From Celeribacter naphthalenivorans (GTDB lineage Bacteria; Pseudomonadota; Alphaproteobacteria; Rhodobacterales; Rhodobacteraceae): a stretch of 64,000 bases of DNA. The notes below the pieces were generated by a model, which had not been told where the DNA came from, did not search any database, and was given only the letters and a program-made list of their open reading frames with translations. Shown in pieces: positions 44,783 through 55,858 of this stretch. The position numbers were made by a program, and so were the translations under genes. The DNA lies in the NCBI RefSeq assembly GCF_020524585.1, contig NZ_JAIVLK010000008.1, positions 186,001-250,000 on the forward strand, read 5' to 3'. How positions within the stretch are numbered: the stretch's first letter is position 1; each line of letters starts with the position of its first letter.

Positions 44783-45278
44783 GCGGCTTTCCTCCTTATC
44801 GAGGGAGGCGCCCGCAGAACCGGCTCTGCCTGCACTGAGCGCGGAGGGTCTGCCCATGCGGTTGGGGCCTGTCTGCATATATGCGGGGTTGGTGGCTACT
44901 TGGGGCGTGACACGACGTCCGACAGGGCAACGTACGGCAGGGGCATGCGTCTTGGGCATGCTGACGCCTCGGGGTATGAAGTTTTGGGGCAAAAAAGCCG
45001 TCAGCATGATCGTTGGTCTCGTGACAATCTGAGTCTGAACGCCCTTATGACGCCGAATTAACGTCTTGGTCAGAGACAAAGCGTTTCAGGTGGTTGCATG
45101 TGATTGTTACGACCCAAAGCGCTTGCGTAACAAGATGTAACCGACATCGCGTTAGGATTTGGAGGAAGTTACGGCAGTCATCATTTTTTCCCATGTTTTA
45201 GGGATATTTCTCTTTTGCCGTCTGTGAAACATGTTACCGTTTCGCGGTTTGAGAGGATTGAGGCCCGAGGAGGCCGAC
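44783..45278. other. 496-bp divergent spacer
   Basis: Region between the small minus-strand gene and the TPR regulator. No convincing gene is seen. An inverted repeat lies at 45104-45133. Confidence 0.5.
45104..45133. promoter_or_regulatory. Inverted repeat TTGTTACG-N14-CGTAACAA
   Basis: Perfect eight-base arms (45104-45111 and 45126-45133) lie 14 bp apart, about 145 bp upstream of the regulator start. This is a candidate operator, for which the adjacent DNA-binding TPR protein is one possible binder. Confidence 0.45.
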
Positions 45279-47117
45279 ATGTTGCCCGACGTGCAAAAGC
45301 GCGAGATTTTACGTCAAGAGGTCACGAAAATCCTCGAAAGTGATACCTTTGCGCGCTCAAAGGCCAATCGAGCCCTGCTCATGTATCTCGCCGAAGAGTT
45401 CTTTTCCGGGCGTGGCGATGAGATCACGGAATATGGCATCGCCCATGAGTTGCTGGGACGGGATGCGGAGTTCGACCCCTCCACCGATCCGATCGTGCGT
45501 GTGCGCATGCGGCGATTGCGGGAAGCGATCACGGTCTATTACGACCTGCACGCCGACAGTGCAGACCGGTTGACTATCCCGCGTGGAAGCTATGCGCTTT
45601 CGCTTGCGCATGTGAACGTGCCGCACCCCGCTGAGCCTGCCGCATTGCCTGTGGAGGTGGTGGCCGCCATAGGTGAAACCGCACCAGGCTCCGCGTCGCC
45701 CTCTGAAGGTATAGAGTTGGCGGGCAGCCCAGCCTCCGCGCCGCGGAAGGCATCACCGCGGCGGCCGCGTCCCATGTGGGGGCTTATGGGCGTCGTGGCC
45801 CTGATCCTGGCCTTCGTGGCGGTGGTTCTGGGGTATGGCGTGTGGCACAAGGCTGTGCCCGATCCTGAGGGGCAGGTGCTCAACACAGGATACCCGATCA
45901 TCGCCATCGCGCCCTTCGTCAATCTCACCGGGGAGGCGGAGAACGATGTCTATGAAAAGGATGTCCAGCGCCAATTGGCCGGTGATTTTCAGCGGTTCGG
46001 ACGTCTTCGTGTGCGTGTTCTGAGCGCCGATCTCAATCGCGAAATCGCGGGCTCGGATTACATTCTGCGCGGGTCGATCCTCAAGCTTGTGGGCGAGCTG
46101 GATCTGGCGGTGGAACTGGCCGAGGCCGAGAGCGGCAAGGTGTTGTTTCAGTCGCGGATTTCCGGACCGATCACAGACGCAGATTTCTATGCAAGCCTGC
46201 GTGATGTCTCGCAACGCATCAGTGCCTTTCTGGCTGCGCAGGGCGGGGTGATCAGTGCTTTCGGCCTGAGCAGCGAAATGCGCCCTGCGGCCATAGGCGA
46301 TGTGTTTCGCTGTGTCCTGCTCACCGACGCTTTTCTTGAGAGTTACCAACAGGAGCGGTTTCTTGAGGCCTATCGCTGTTTCGATCCTCTGCGCGGGCGG
46401 CTGGAGAACGACGCGGTGGGCGCGGCGTCTCTCGGCACGTTGATGCTGCACGCTGTGCCCGAGTTTCATTTTATGGACCTGAGCGGTGTGCCCGAGCAGA
46501 TGCACAGCACCGCTCAGGAGGTCACGGAGTATGCCGGTGCCCTCGTGGACCGCTTTCCCGGTTCGGATGTGGGATTCATCTTGTTGGGGGCGCTCTATAA
46601 CGCGAAGGGCGACACAAGTCTGGCGATCCGCACCCTGCGTCAGGCGGTCGAGCTGAACCCCGCCAATCCCACCGCTTACGGCGTGCTGGCCTATGCCTAT
46701 TTGTCGGCGGATCTGTTGGATGCCTCGGCGAGTATGGCGCAATCTGCGGTGCGGCTGAGCGCCAGCCCCTCGGCCTATATGTATCTGCCAATCCTTGTGG
46801 TCGGCATCGTGCGCAAGAATGCGCGCATGGTCGATATGGCCCGGACAGGCTATGCCGAACAGGAAAGCCCGTCGCGCGACATCTTGCTTTTGGCTGCCGC
46901 GTCAATGATCGGGGATCGGTCGGAGATCGAACGTTTGGCGCCTCTTGTGGGGCATCCTGCGGACCCGATGGCGAATATTCGCATGTATGTTCAAGGGGAT
47001 GTGGCCTTGTCTGCCATTGCCCGTCACCTCGAAGCCGTGGGCGTTGACGTGCCCGCACCGACCTGTTTGTCGTCCGCGTCCGGCAATGTGTCGCGTGGTC
47101 TGAATTGTGAGCCATAA
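45279..47117 (+). CDS. Membrane-anchored regulator with FlgO-like and TPR parts
   Basis: 612 residues. A cytoplasmic N-terminal domain (about 1-105) with VKILESDTFARSKANRALLMYLAEE-like and RVRMRRLREAITVYY segments resembles a DNA-binding domain seen in TPR regulators of this group; a Pro-rich linker and one helix (WGLMGVVALILAFVAVVLGYG, about 168-190) follow, then a periplasmic FlgO-like domain (IIAIAPFVNLTGEAENDVYEKDVQRQL) and TPR repeats (SLAIRTLRQAVELNPANPTAYGVLAYAY). ATG at 45279 follows GAGGAGG. This looks like a CadC/ToxR-like one-component sensor; the signal is unknown. Confidence 0.75.
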   Translation: MLPDVQKREILRQEVTKILESDTFARSKANRALLMYLAEEFFSGRGDEITEYGIAHELLGRDAEFDPSTDPIVRVRMRRLREAITVYYDLHADSADRLTIPRGSYALSLAHVNVPHPAEPAALPVEVVAAIGETAPGSASPSEGIELAGSPASAPRKASPRRPRPMWGLMGVVALILAFVAVVLGYGVWHKAVPDPEGQVLNTGYPIIAIAPFVNLTGEAENDVYEKDVQRQLAGDFQRFGRLRVRVLSADLNREIAGSDYILRGSILKLVGELDLAVELAEAESGKVLFQSRISGPITDADFYASLRDVSQRISAFLAAQGGVISAFGLSSEMRPAAIGDVFRCVLLTDAFLESYQQERFLEAYRCFDPLRGRLENDAVGAASLGTLMLHAVPEFHFMDLSGVPEQMHSTAQEVTEYAGALVDRFPGSDVGFILLGALYNAKGDTSLAIRTLRQAVELNPANPTAYGVLAYAYLSADLLDASASMAQSAVRLSASPSAYMYLPILVVGIVRKNARMVDMARTGYAEQESPSRDILLLAAASMIGDRSEIERLAPLVGHPADPMANIRMYVQGDVALSAIARHLEAVGVDVPAPTCLSSASGNVSRGLNCEP

Positions 47118-47199
47118 GTGGCCATGAATGGCGAGGTTGTTCATTAGTAAAAGTTATCGCGACACATATTTAATACAATTATTGTTTATCGTTTGGAGT

Positions 47200-47231
47200 T
47201 GTTACCTCTTGGTCCAACGGGATCGGTAACA
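47200..47231. promoter_or_regulatory. Inverted repeat TGTTACC-N18-GGTAACA upstream of katG
   Basis: Perfect seven-base arms at 47200-47206 and 47225-47231, 75 bp upstream of katG, with a smaller dyad TTGG-T-CCAA inside the spacer. This is a candidate operator for peroxide control; no factor can be named. Confidence 0.4.
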
Positions 47232-47239
47232 GTGGCTGA

Positions 47240-49480
<2,241 letters not shown>

Positions 49481-49500
49481 TCTTCATTCGATAAGACGAG

Positions 49501-49531
49501 AAACGCCCTCGCTTTTGCGGGGGCGTTTTTA
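49501..49531 (+). terminator. Intrinsic terminator after katG
   Basis: AAACGCCCTCGC and GCGGGGGCGTTT pair around a TTTT loop, followed by a T run. The stem has one G-T pair. Confidence 0.87.
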
Positions 49532-49650
49532 TGTGCGAAGCCTTAAAAACACAGACGAAAGCCTGAGATGTTCTGTACCAGTCTGAGAAGGATTTGAATG
49601 GTGATCCGAGTGAGTTGTCTCAAAATCGCACCTCCCGTTGGTGCCGCCGA

Positions 49651-51057
49651 TCAGTCCGCCTGAAGAGAACCATCATTTCCGTAAACCGTACGTCGGCTCG
49701 CGCCCTCATGCGGTTGCATCGGGAAGACAGGACCAGAAGGTGCCCAGTTTGCCGAGTGGTGCACATAGTCGCGGCGGTAGGGGATCGTTTCGGCAGGCGT
49801 GAATACGCGGCCCGCCATCAAATCGTCTTTGAGCTGCGCCAGCACGAGATCGCCTTCGGGGAGATCGTAATTCTCGCCGGGAAGCAGGGAGACAAAAGGC
49901 ACGCCTGCTTCGACGGCTTTTTCGAACATGACATGCAAAGAGACATGTGCAAGGCGTGGATTGCGCAGCCAGTCCCGCGTCAAAAACCAGCGGTTCCAGT
50001 AAGGATCGTAGGGATTGTTTGAGACGGGCGTGTATTCCCGCGTCAGTGCGCTCCGATCCGTCGGCCTAATCCAGCCCTGAGCCACGAGGCGATTGAAAAT
50101 GGCCATATCCTCTGCGGTAAAGGCATCGAAACCATAGACCTCATGTGTTTCGCTCGGGCGTGGGTTGAAATTGTCGAAGTTAGACCTCGGGCGCTCCACC
50201 TCGACCCGTTCCACGAAAAAATCCGCATAGCCTCCGCCGATATCGGAGTGGGCGCCCGGCATGCGGATCGTTTCGGCGCTCTCGGGCGCTTCGGTTAAAG
50301 GGAAGTTCTCGCGGTGTTCATCCAGCGCGGTGATGTGGACGATTTTCGTTGCGATGTCGTCGGGGAGTGTGATCTTCAGCCGCCCCCAATTGCTATCGTT
50401 GGCGATCAACCCCCAAGAGACGACCGTGTCGAAAAGGCCGAGGAAGCGAATTTCGAGTTTCGGTTTATCCTCTTCCTGAAGTTCATAGTATGGACCGCCA
50501 TATCCATGGCCCGCGTTGCCACGCCTGACGCAGTTCACAAAGTGACGCGCCGCTGCCGACCCGCGGCTAAACCCGAAAACATCAAGCTTGATGGATTTGA
50601 TCTCACCTGCGGCCTTCGCCTCGTTCAGCCGCTGCAAAAACCGTAGGAAGCCTTCTTTCACGCGCTCTTCGACACCGGTTATCCCCCAACCGACAGCAAA
50701 GCCAAGCACGCTGTCTTCCTGGCCTGATGTTGTGCCGATCCCGTCAATGATCTCGGCGAAGCGCCGTTTTCCGATCCCACCGCAGTCGTTCCGCACCACG
50801 CTTGGGACAAGTCGCGCATAGCTCTGGTAGAGCTTTGCAACATTGCTCAGATCGTTCTCGTAACTCGGCTCCGAAGTGACCCCACCGCTGGCGCGGACCC
50901 TGTTGCCCTCTTCGACATTGGCCAGGTTGTTGCCTGTCCCGTCGAAGAACATCGCGATCTCGACGTCGACTGCCGGACAGGTGGTCGTTACGGCATCAAT
51001 CGCGCCTTCTTCTTGCAGGTCGACAAGGTCTTCATCGGGAAATGTGCTGCCATCCAT
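49651..51057 (-). CDS. T6SS phospholipase effector, Tle1 type (DUF2235)
   Basis: About 468 residues. Predicted antibacterial phospholipase. The Tle1 hydrolase features are visible: FFDGTGNNLANVEEGNR at the start, the nucleophile Ser164 in LDVFGFSRGSA (GFSRG), Asp210 in FLGLFDTV and His270 in GAHSDIGGGY. ATG at 51057 has a weak ribosome binding site. It is the last gene of a minus-strand operon after a DUF4123 adaptor and a lipoprotein, the usual order for a T6SS lipase with its loader and immunity protein. VgrG and PAAR genes lie 10 kb to the right. Confidence 0.87.
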   Translation of the reverse strand: MDGSTFPDEDLVDLQEEGAIDAVTTTCPAVDVEIAMFFDGTGNNLANVEEGNRVRASGGVTSEPSYENDLSNVAKLYQSYARLVPSVVRNDCGGIGKRRFAEIIDGIGTTSGQEDSVLGFAVGWGITGVEERVKEGFLRFLQRLNEAKAAGEIKSIKLDVFGFSRGSAAARHFVNCVRRGNAGHGYGGPYYELQEEDKPKLEIRFLGLFDTVVSWGLIANDSNWGRLKITLPDDIATKIVHITALDEHRENFPLTEAPESAETIRMPGAHSDIGGGYADFFVERVEVERPRSNFDNFNPRPSETHEVYGFDAFTAEDMAIFNRLVAQGWIRPTDRSALTREYTPVSNNPYDPYWNRWFLTRDWLRNPRLAHVSLHVMFEKAVEAGVPFVSLLPGENYDLPEGDLVLAQLKDDLMAGRVFTPAETIPYRRDYVHHSANWAPSGPVFPMQPHEGASRRTVYGNDGSLQAD

Positions 51058-51068
51058 CGCTCTGTGCC

Positions 51069-51695
51069 TCAGTTGCAATGTGTCGGGATATCTGCGTCAT
51101 CCCATCTGTGCGCGAACCAGTCGCCCACATCTTCGTTGCTCTCCATAAGCTCCAATGCGAAGGCCAAGCTGTCTCGTTTGTCCTCATCGAGGCGGGTGGG
51201 CACGCCGCAGGCCTGTGCCACCGTAATCGCACTGGCGGGGGGCTCTTTGGGTGGGTAGCTTTCGTCATATGTCACAGCCTGAACGATGCCATCCGGCGAA
51301 ATGCGAAAGATAAGGACATTGAAATCCGTGGCAATCGGATCGCGTTTCAACGTCTTGAGATCGACATCGAGAGAGGCGGAATAAACGTTTCGGGTGACGA
51401 CCTCGAACCAGGTCACATCGAAGCTCACATGCGTGGTATCTGCGCCCTCGGCGAGGAGGTTTCGCACAGGTGTGCCAGCGCTGTTCTCATCATATCCGCC
51501 GTTTCGAAGCCACGGATCGCCTGTGTAGCTTTGACGGTCCGGAGCAAAAGACGAGGAGCCGATGAACGCGACCACCGGCCATCCCGATGTGGTTTTGAGA
51601 TCATACCTGACGTTGTCTGTCACAGCGTCACTACGACAGGCCGCCGCAAAAAACAGCAACGCCGTTGCCAGAACCGTTCTCACAGATTTTCTCAT
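51069..51695 (-). CDS. Lipoprotein, probable Tle1 immunity protein
   Basis: 208 residues. A lipobox ends at Cys20 (ALLFFAAAC), so it is likely a membrane-anchored periplasmic lipoprotein. The body, with GWPVVAFIGSSSFA, FDVTWFEVVTRNVYSASLDVD and VLIFRISPDGIVQAVTYDE, resembles the DUF2931 lipoproteins often placed beside T6SS lipases. Immunity is inferred from the position between the DUF4123 adaptor and the lipase and from the location expected for a phospholipase antidote. Its ATG overlaps the stop of the adaptor gene. Confidence 0.7.
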   Translation of the reverse strand: MRKSVRTVLATALLFFAAACRSDAVTDNVRYDLKTTSGWPVVAFIGSSSFAPDRQSYTGDPWLRNGGYDENSAGTPVRNLLAEGADTTHVSFDVTWFEVVTRNVYSASLDVDLKTLKRDPIATDFNVLIFRISPDGIVQAVTYDESYPPKEPPASAITVAQACGVPTRLDEDKRDSLAFALELMESNEDVGDWFAHRWDDADIPTHCN

Positions 51696-52813
51696 AAATC
51701 CGTTCCTTTTTGCCCTTCCATCGCCGCACGAAATCTCATGATGCGAAGATCTTCTGCAATGTGGGTTTGTTCCAACTCTCTCAGATGGTCCGCGCCAATC
51801 CGGTTTTCGAAAGCGGGGCCGGAGTTGAGTTCATACCATGCGAGCGTAAAAATGGTCGCCGTGCTTTTCAGGCCAAAGCGAGCAAACCGCTCGACGACGT
51901 GGGCGACAGCTGTCTTTATCTCTGCCGGGCTGCGAGCCGAGAAATGCGGTTCCAACTTTCGCTGTATCTCCGTCATCTTCATCTGAACGCGCCGTGCCCG
52001 GAACGCCTCTTTCTCGGATGTCTCAAGCGTGAATACGGCAGAGGCGCGCGCGATGCAGGGGGAATTCGGCGTGAAGCTTGTCACCTCGCCATCCTTCGTG
52101 AGGACGATATAGCCGACAGCATGCCCGTTCAGAGAGCAAAACCACAATGAGAATAGCTTGGGACGTGTCGCGAGATAGTTGAAGTGAACTCTGGCGACCT
52201 CGGGTTCCCAAAAGCGAAAGAAGCTCCAGTTTCCGGCCTCATCGCGGACCCGTGTAAACCGTCGCAGGAGGCGTTGCAGGTTTTCCAGACTGTCATGTGA
52301 GCGCAAAAAGATGCCCGGCTCTTGCGGCCAGAGATCAGAGGGGTTGTCCGAGGCTGTAAACAGCCGACGCACAAAGTCCGCCGTGCTGTCGAGTTCCACG
52401 ATATAGGGTGCGACGTCCGAAAGGTCCCTCGCCGCCGCTCCACGGAATAAACAGAGATAGGGCAGGCCGCTCGCGTCCAAAAGGCGTGGTAGGTCTTTAA
52501 CTTTTGAGGCGTCAAGAATGGCGAAGGTGCGCGGCGCTACGGCCTTTTCAGAGGCGTCCTCTTCAGCGAAAAACCGCTTGCCGAAAAGGTTGTCGGCCAG
52601 AGCATCGGGTAGATTTTTCTTGGGCCAAATCCCGAACTGCGCATCAAGCGCCAGCACACCGGATTGCGTTGAAATAGCGACGGGGGCGTCGTTCAAACCT
52701 GTGGTAGCTGTTCGATGCGTTGGCGTCTCAATATCTAGCCAGTGGTCATACTCACTCAAAAAATCTATCCAAATCTGATCTTTAGGACATTTTCTGCTTA
52801 AAACATTTAGCAT
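51692..52813 (-). CDS. DUF4123 effector adaptor, module A
   Basis: 373 residues. DUF4123 (TEC/Tap-like) chaperones load effectors on VgrG. The core from TFAILDASKVKDLPRLLDASGL to FRRFTRVRDEAGNWSFFRFW is clear, followed by a helical C-terminal part of about 170 residues. It heads a three-gene minus-strand operon with overlapping starts and is divergent from a second DUF4123 gene. Confidence 0.85.
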   Translation of the reverse strand: MLNVLSRKCPKDQIWIDFLSEYDHWLDIETPTHRTATTGLNDAPVAISTQSGVLALDAQFGIWPKKNLPDALADNLFGKRFFAEEDASEKAVAPRTFAILDASKVKDLPRLLDASGLPYLCLFRGAAARDLSDVAPYIVELDSTADFVRRLFTASDNPSDLWPQEPGIFLRSHDSLENLQRLLRRFTRVRDEAGNWSFFRFWEPEVARVHFNYLATRPKLFSLWFCSLNGHAVGYIVLTKDGEVTSFTPNSPCIARASAVFTLETSEKEAFRARRVQMKMTEIQRKLEPHFSARSPAEIKTAVAHVVERFARFGLKSTATIFTLAWYELNSGPAFENRIGADHLRELEQTHIAEDLRIMRFRAAMEGQKGTDL

Positions 52814-53033
52814 CCATGATGCATTGGCTCAATGAACAAGTTTCCAAAACCACAAAATGAAAGCGTGATGGCCCCCGTCAAAAAAACAGGACGATGGGGG
52901 GCGAGAAGCTTCGTAAGGCGGGGGCTGGATTTCCGTTTGCAAAATCGGGCTCGGCAGAGGACGGTGTCGGCCAATAGGGCGCGTCCGATTGGGCGCGGTT
53001 CTTTTCTGTTAAGACGGCAAAGTGAGGCGTGGT
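52814..53033. promoter_or_regulatory. Divergent promoter region of two DUF4123 operons
   Basis: This 220-bp spacer must hold the promoters for modules A and B. No clear dyad or consensus promoter stands out. Confidence 0.45.
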
Positions 53034-54050
53034 ATGGCCCTTTTACAAACGGTTGAGCCTTGGCAAATCGCACAGGCGCTTTTGCACCCTGCACAAAGCG
53101 AGGCCGTTACGCACCGAATCCTTGCAGAAGTTCCACCGCTTTTGACGGGACTGCACGCGCCTGAGGAGCGTCAGCCCATAGAAGACGTGCTGGATGCGCT
53201 TTTTTCCCCGCCCGCTGATCCCGACCAGAGCTGGCATGTCTATGCGCTTTTGGATGCGGCGCGCTCACAGGGGCTGCCTGCCCGTCTGGACAGCAGTGCG
53301 CTTGCTCATAGCTGTCTCTACGATCTGAACACTGCGCCGCAGCTTGCCGATGGCGCGCCATGGCTTGTCGAATTGACGCGCGAGGCCGCGTTTACGGGCA
53401 GTTGTTTTGCCCATGACCCCGATAGGGACGATCCCCGCAAAATGCTTGGTGCCGGGATTTTCCTTGCCTCTGCGCTGCCGCTCGACGCGATGAGGCGTCA
53501 TCTCAAACATTACACCAAACTGTCGGACGAGGCCGGGATCGCGCAATATTTTCGTCTGCAGGAGCCGGGAATGCTTGATGCGCTTCTATGTGCCAGCGAT
53601 CCCGCCGCGGTGACGAAATTCTTTCAGGCCGGGACGCAGCTTGTCTATCCCCGCCCGGCGCTCGAACCGGGCCTGTGGGAGTTTGTCGCTCTGACAGCCG
53701 GTCGATCGGAAGCCGAGGGGGAAGCGATACCCCGCCTTGATCGCCCGGCGCGGACTGCATTGGCGCTTTTCGTCAACGACAGCCGTGCCCGAAACCTCGC
53801 AGCCGAAGCCATTTCGGCCCCCGAGGCGCGCCCCTTTGCTCATTATGTCTTTGCCAGAATGATGCAGGCCGGTTTCGATCATGCCCCGCGTCTTTTGGAC
53901 ACGCACCGGCTTCTTTGTGCGCTTCCTGAAGAGGCCCGCACTGCCTTTTGGGCCGATGCGGAAAGCGGCGTTTTTTCCCCGCGCCCCTTGCTGTTACGTT
54001 ATGCCAATAGATATGGTTGCCTTGAGCTTCTCGATGGAGAGAATGTATGA
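53034..54050 (+). CDS. DUF4123 effector adaptor, module B
   Basis: 338 residues. The core is visible as WHVYALLDAARSQGLPARLD and CLYDLNTAPQLADGAPWLVEL, then LKHYTKLSDEAGIAQYFRLQEPG, and a long C-terminal helical region. It is only distantly similar to the module A adaptor, so the two probably serve different cargo. ATG at 53034 fits; the stop overlaps the next gene start (ATGA), which ties it to the 603-residue protein. Confidence 0.83.
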   Translation: MALLQTVEPWQIAQALLHPAQSEAVTHRILAEVPPLLTGLHAPEERQPIEDVLDALFSPPADPDQSWHVYALLDAARSQGLPARLDSSALAHSCLYDLNTAPQLADGAPWLVELTREAAFTGSCFAHDPDRDDPRKMLGAGIFLASALPLDAMRRHLKHYTKLSDEAGIAQYFRLQEPGMLDALLCASDPAAVTKFFQAGTQLVYPRPALEPGLWEFVALTAGRSEAEGEAIPRLDRPARTALALFVNDSRARNLAAEAISAPEARPFAHYVFARMMQAGFDHAPRLLDTHRLLCALPEEARTAFWADAESGVFSPRPLLLRYANRYGCLELLDGENV

Positions 54051-55858
54051 GTATTTGTGTTGAATGCGGTGAATTCGAACTTTTTTATGTGCTGGCTTGT
54101 GGCGATTCGGCTGTCGGTGAAAGCAACGTTCTCCTTTACGCAGGTGAGGAGCTGACAGCGCTCAATCAGGAAATCCGCGATATGGATGCCGCCTTTGGCG
54201 CCCTGGATCGGGCCAAGGTCGAGGGCGATCCCGAAACCGTGATCGAGGCGCAGGATCATCTCGCCAAGATGCTCGAAGGATATGTCAGACCTACCGAACG
54301 CCTGCCGGACAAACATCTGGTGCAAGCCTATTCCATCCGGGGCAAGAAATGGACCCGGATTCGGTCCGACAAGATGCGCAATCATTGGCGCAGCTACAAA
54401 ATCGACAAATCTCTTCTACAAGCCCAAACCGGGGCCGCGGGCACGTCGGAGCTTGATCGCGGCAAGCTGCGTCAGGCCTTCACCTCAGTGCGCGACAAGA
54501 TCAAATCCGATCTTTCGGACGGGATCACCTACAAGCAACAGATCGCAAAAGGGGAGGCTTCCGGGTCGATCACCGACGTTTGGGACGCCAATTGGCTCAA
54601 ATGGGTCGATGCGGTCAACGACAGCCTGAGCTATTCCGCGAGCGGGGCGCATTTCGATCTTTCCGCTGGTGCGCAGCTGATGCGTGGCTATGCCGGGTTT
54701 GGCGTACAGCTGGGCTATGATCCGAAAAAAGGCGCTTACTCTCTGAAAGGCAATGCCGAAGCGCGCGCCATTCTTGGAGAGGCAAAAGCCACGTTCAACG
54801 GCTATTTCGTCGACAGGGACGGCTGGCACGCCTTGATTGATCTGTCCGAAGAGGACGCCTCCGAGGCAGGCACGCAGGCGCGTCTCGATTTTGGCTATTT
54901 CCGGTTCAATGCCACGGTGTCCGCAAATGCCATGTTGGGCGCTTCGGTCTATGCCACCGCAGGTCTGGAATTCAAAACCGAGCCTGCGGGGAAGGTCCTC
55001 GTCAAACCCTCCGCCGCCGACAGCAAAGGCGAAGTGGCCGCCGGACTGTTTGCCGGGCTTGAGGCCGGTGGCAGCGTCAAAGGCGCTTTCGAATGGTACA
55101 ATCCGGGCCTTGTCGAAGCGGGCGGAGTGGTCGAAAGCCCGAAATGGGCGGCCTTCGTGTCCGTCGGGGCGACCGTGGCCGTAAACGCCGGGGCCGGTCT
55201 CGAAGGGGTGCTTAAGATCACCTATGAGAACGGCAAATTCATGTTCCGCTGCGAGGCCCGTGCCGTGCTTGGCGTCGGTGCCAAGGGCGGGCTTTTGGGC
55301 GAGGTGAATTTCGCGAAAATTCTGGAATTCATCAAATACATCTACTGCCAGCTCAAGGACAACGACTTTGCCTTCCTGCGGTTCGTCGCGGAGGATGCAT
55401 GGCAGGCGCTCGTTCAGGTCACGATTTCCCTGATCACCGAAGGCTCCATCGCGCTTGAGGCCGCGCTCGAACCGATCCGAAGCGCCAATGCCGCAGAAGA
55501 TTTCGCACGCAAGGTCAAGGCCCGCCCGTCGGCTCTGATCTTTGCGGCGCCGGAGGCCAAGGGGGCCATTCTCTACAAGCTCTCCGAACGCTATCTCTTC
55601 TCCTTCGAAGAACATCAGGAAGCTGCCATTCTCACAGTTGTCGGCACGATGCAAAACCAACGCGAATGGGCACAGGTCGTCGAGCGTATTACCGTGACGG
55701 GTACGAAATCCTCAGCCGCCGCGGGCTATGCCCGTCTGCGCGCTGTGCTCGATGGGGGCTCCGCGCGTAAATTCGAAGCGCTGGTGCGCGCCATCAATTC
55801 CTTGCCGGCCAATACCATGCTCGCTGGTGAACCTGTCCACGTGAGGAATGTCGCATGA
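54047..55858 (+). CDS. Candidate T6SS effector, Gly/Ala-rich repeat protein
   Basis: 603 residues, family not recognised. The N-terminus has Cys pairs (CVECGEFELFYVLACGDS). An N-terminal helical part to about residue 190 is followed by about 200 residues of alternating small and aromatic residues (for example FDLSAGAQLMRGYAGFGVQLG and AMLGASVYATAGLEFKTEP, then VSVGATVAVNAGAGLEGVLK) that look like amphipathic beta strands, and a C-terminal helical region. There is no signal peptide. Position after a DUF4123 adaptor and before a membrane-anchored protein marks it as effector cargo; a membrane-acting toxin is a guess. Confidence 0.65.
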   Translation: MSICVECGEFELFYVLACGDSAVGESNVLLYAGEELTALNQEIRDMDAAFGALDRAKVEGDPETVIEAQDHLAKMLEGYVRPTERLPDKHLVQAYSIRGKKWTRIRSDKMRNHWRSYKIDKSLLQAQTGAAGTSELDRGKLRQAFTSVRDKIKSDLSDGITYKQQIAKGEASGSITDVWDANWLKWVDAVNDSLSYSASGAHFDLSAGAQLMRGYAGFGVQLGYDPKKGAYSLKGNAEARAILGEAKATFNGYFVDRDGWHALIDLSEEDASEAGTQARLDFGYFRFNATVSANAMLGASVYATAGLEFKTEPAGKVLVKPSAADSKGEVAAGLFAGLEAGGSVKGAFEWYNPGLVEAGGVVESPKWAAFVSVGATVAVNAGAGLEGVLKITYENGKFMFRCEARAVLGVGAKGGLLGEVNFAKILEFIKYIYCQLKDNDFAFLRFVAEDAWQALVQVTISLITEGSIALEAALEPIRSANAAEDFARKVKARPSALIFAAPEAKGAILYKLSERYLFSFEEHQEAAILTVVGTMQNQREWAQVVERITVTGTKSSAAAGYARLRAVLDGGSARKFEALVRAINSLPANTMLAGEPVHVRNVA

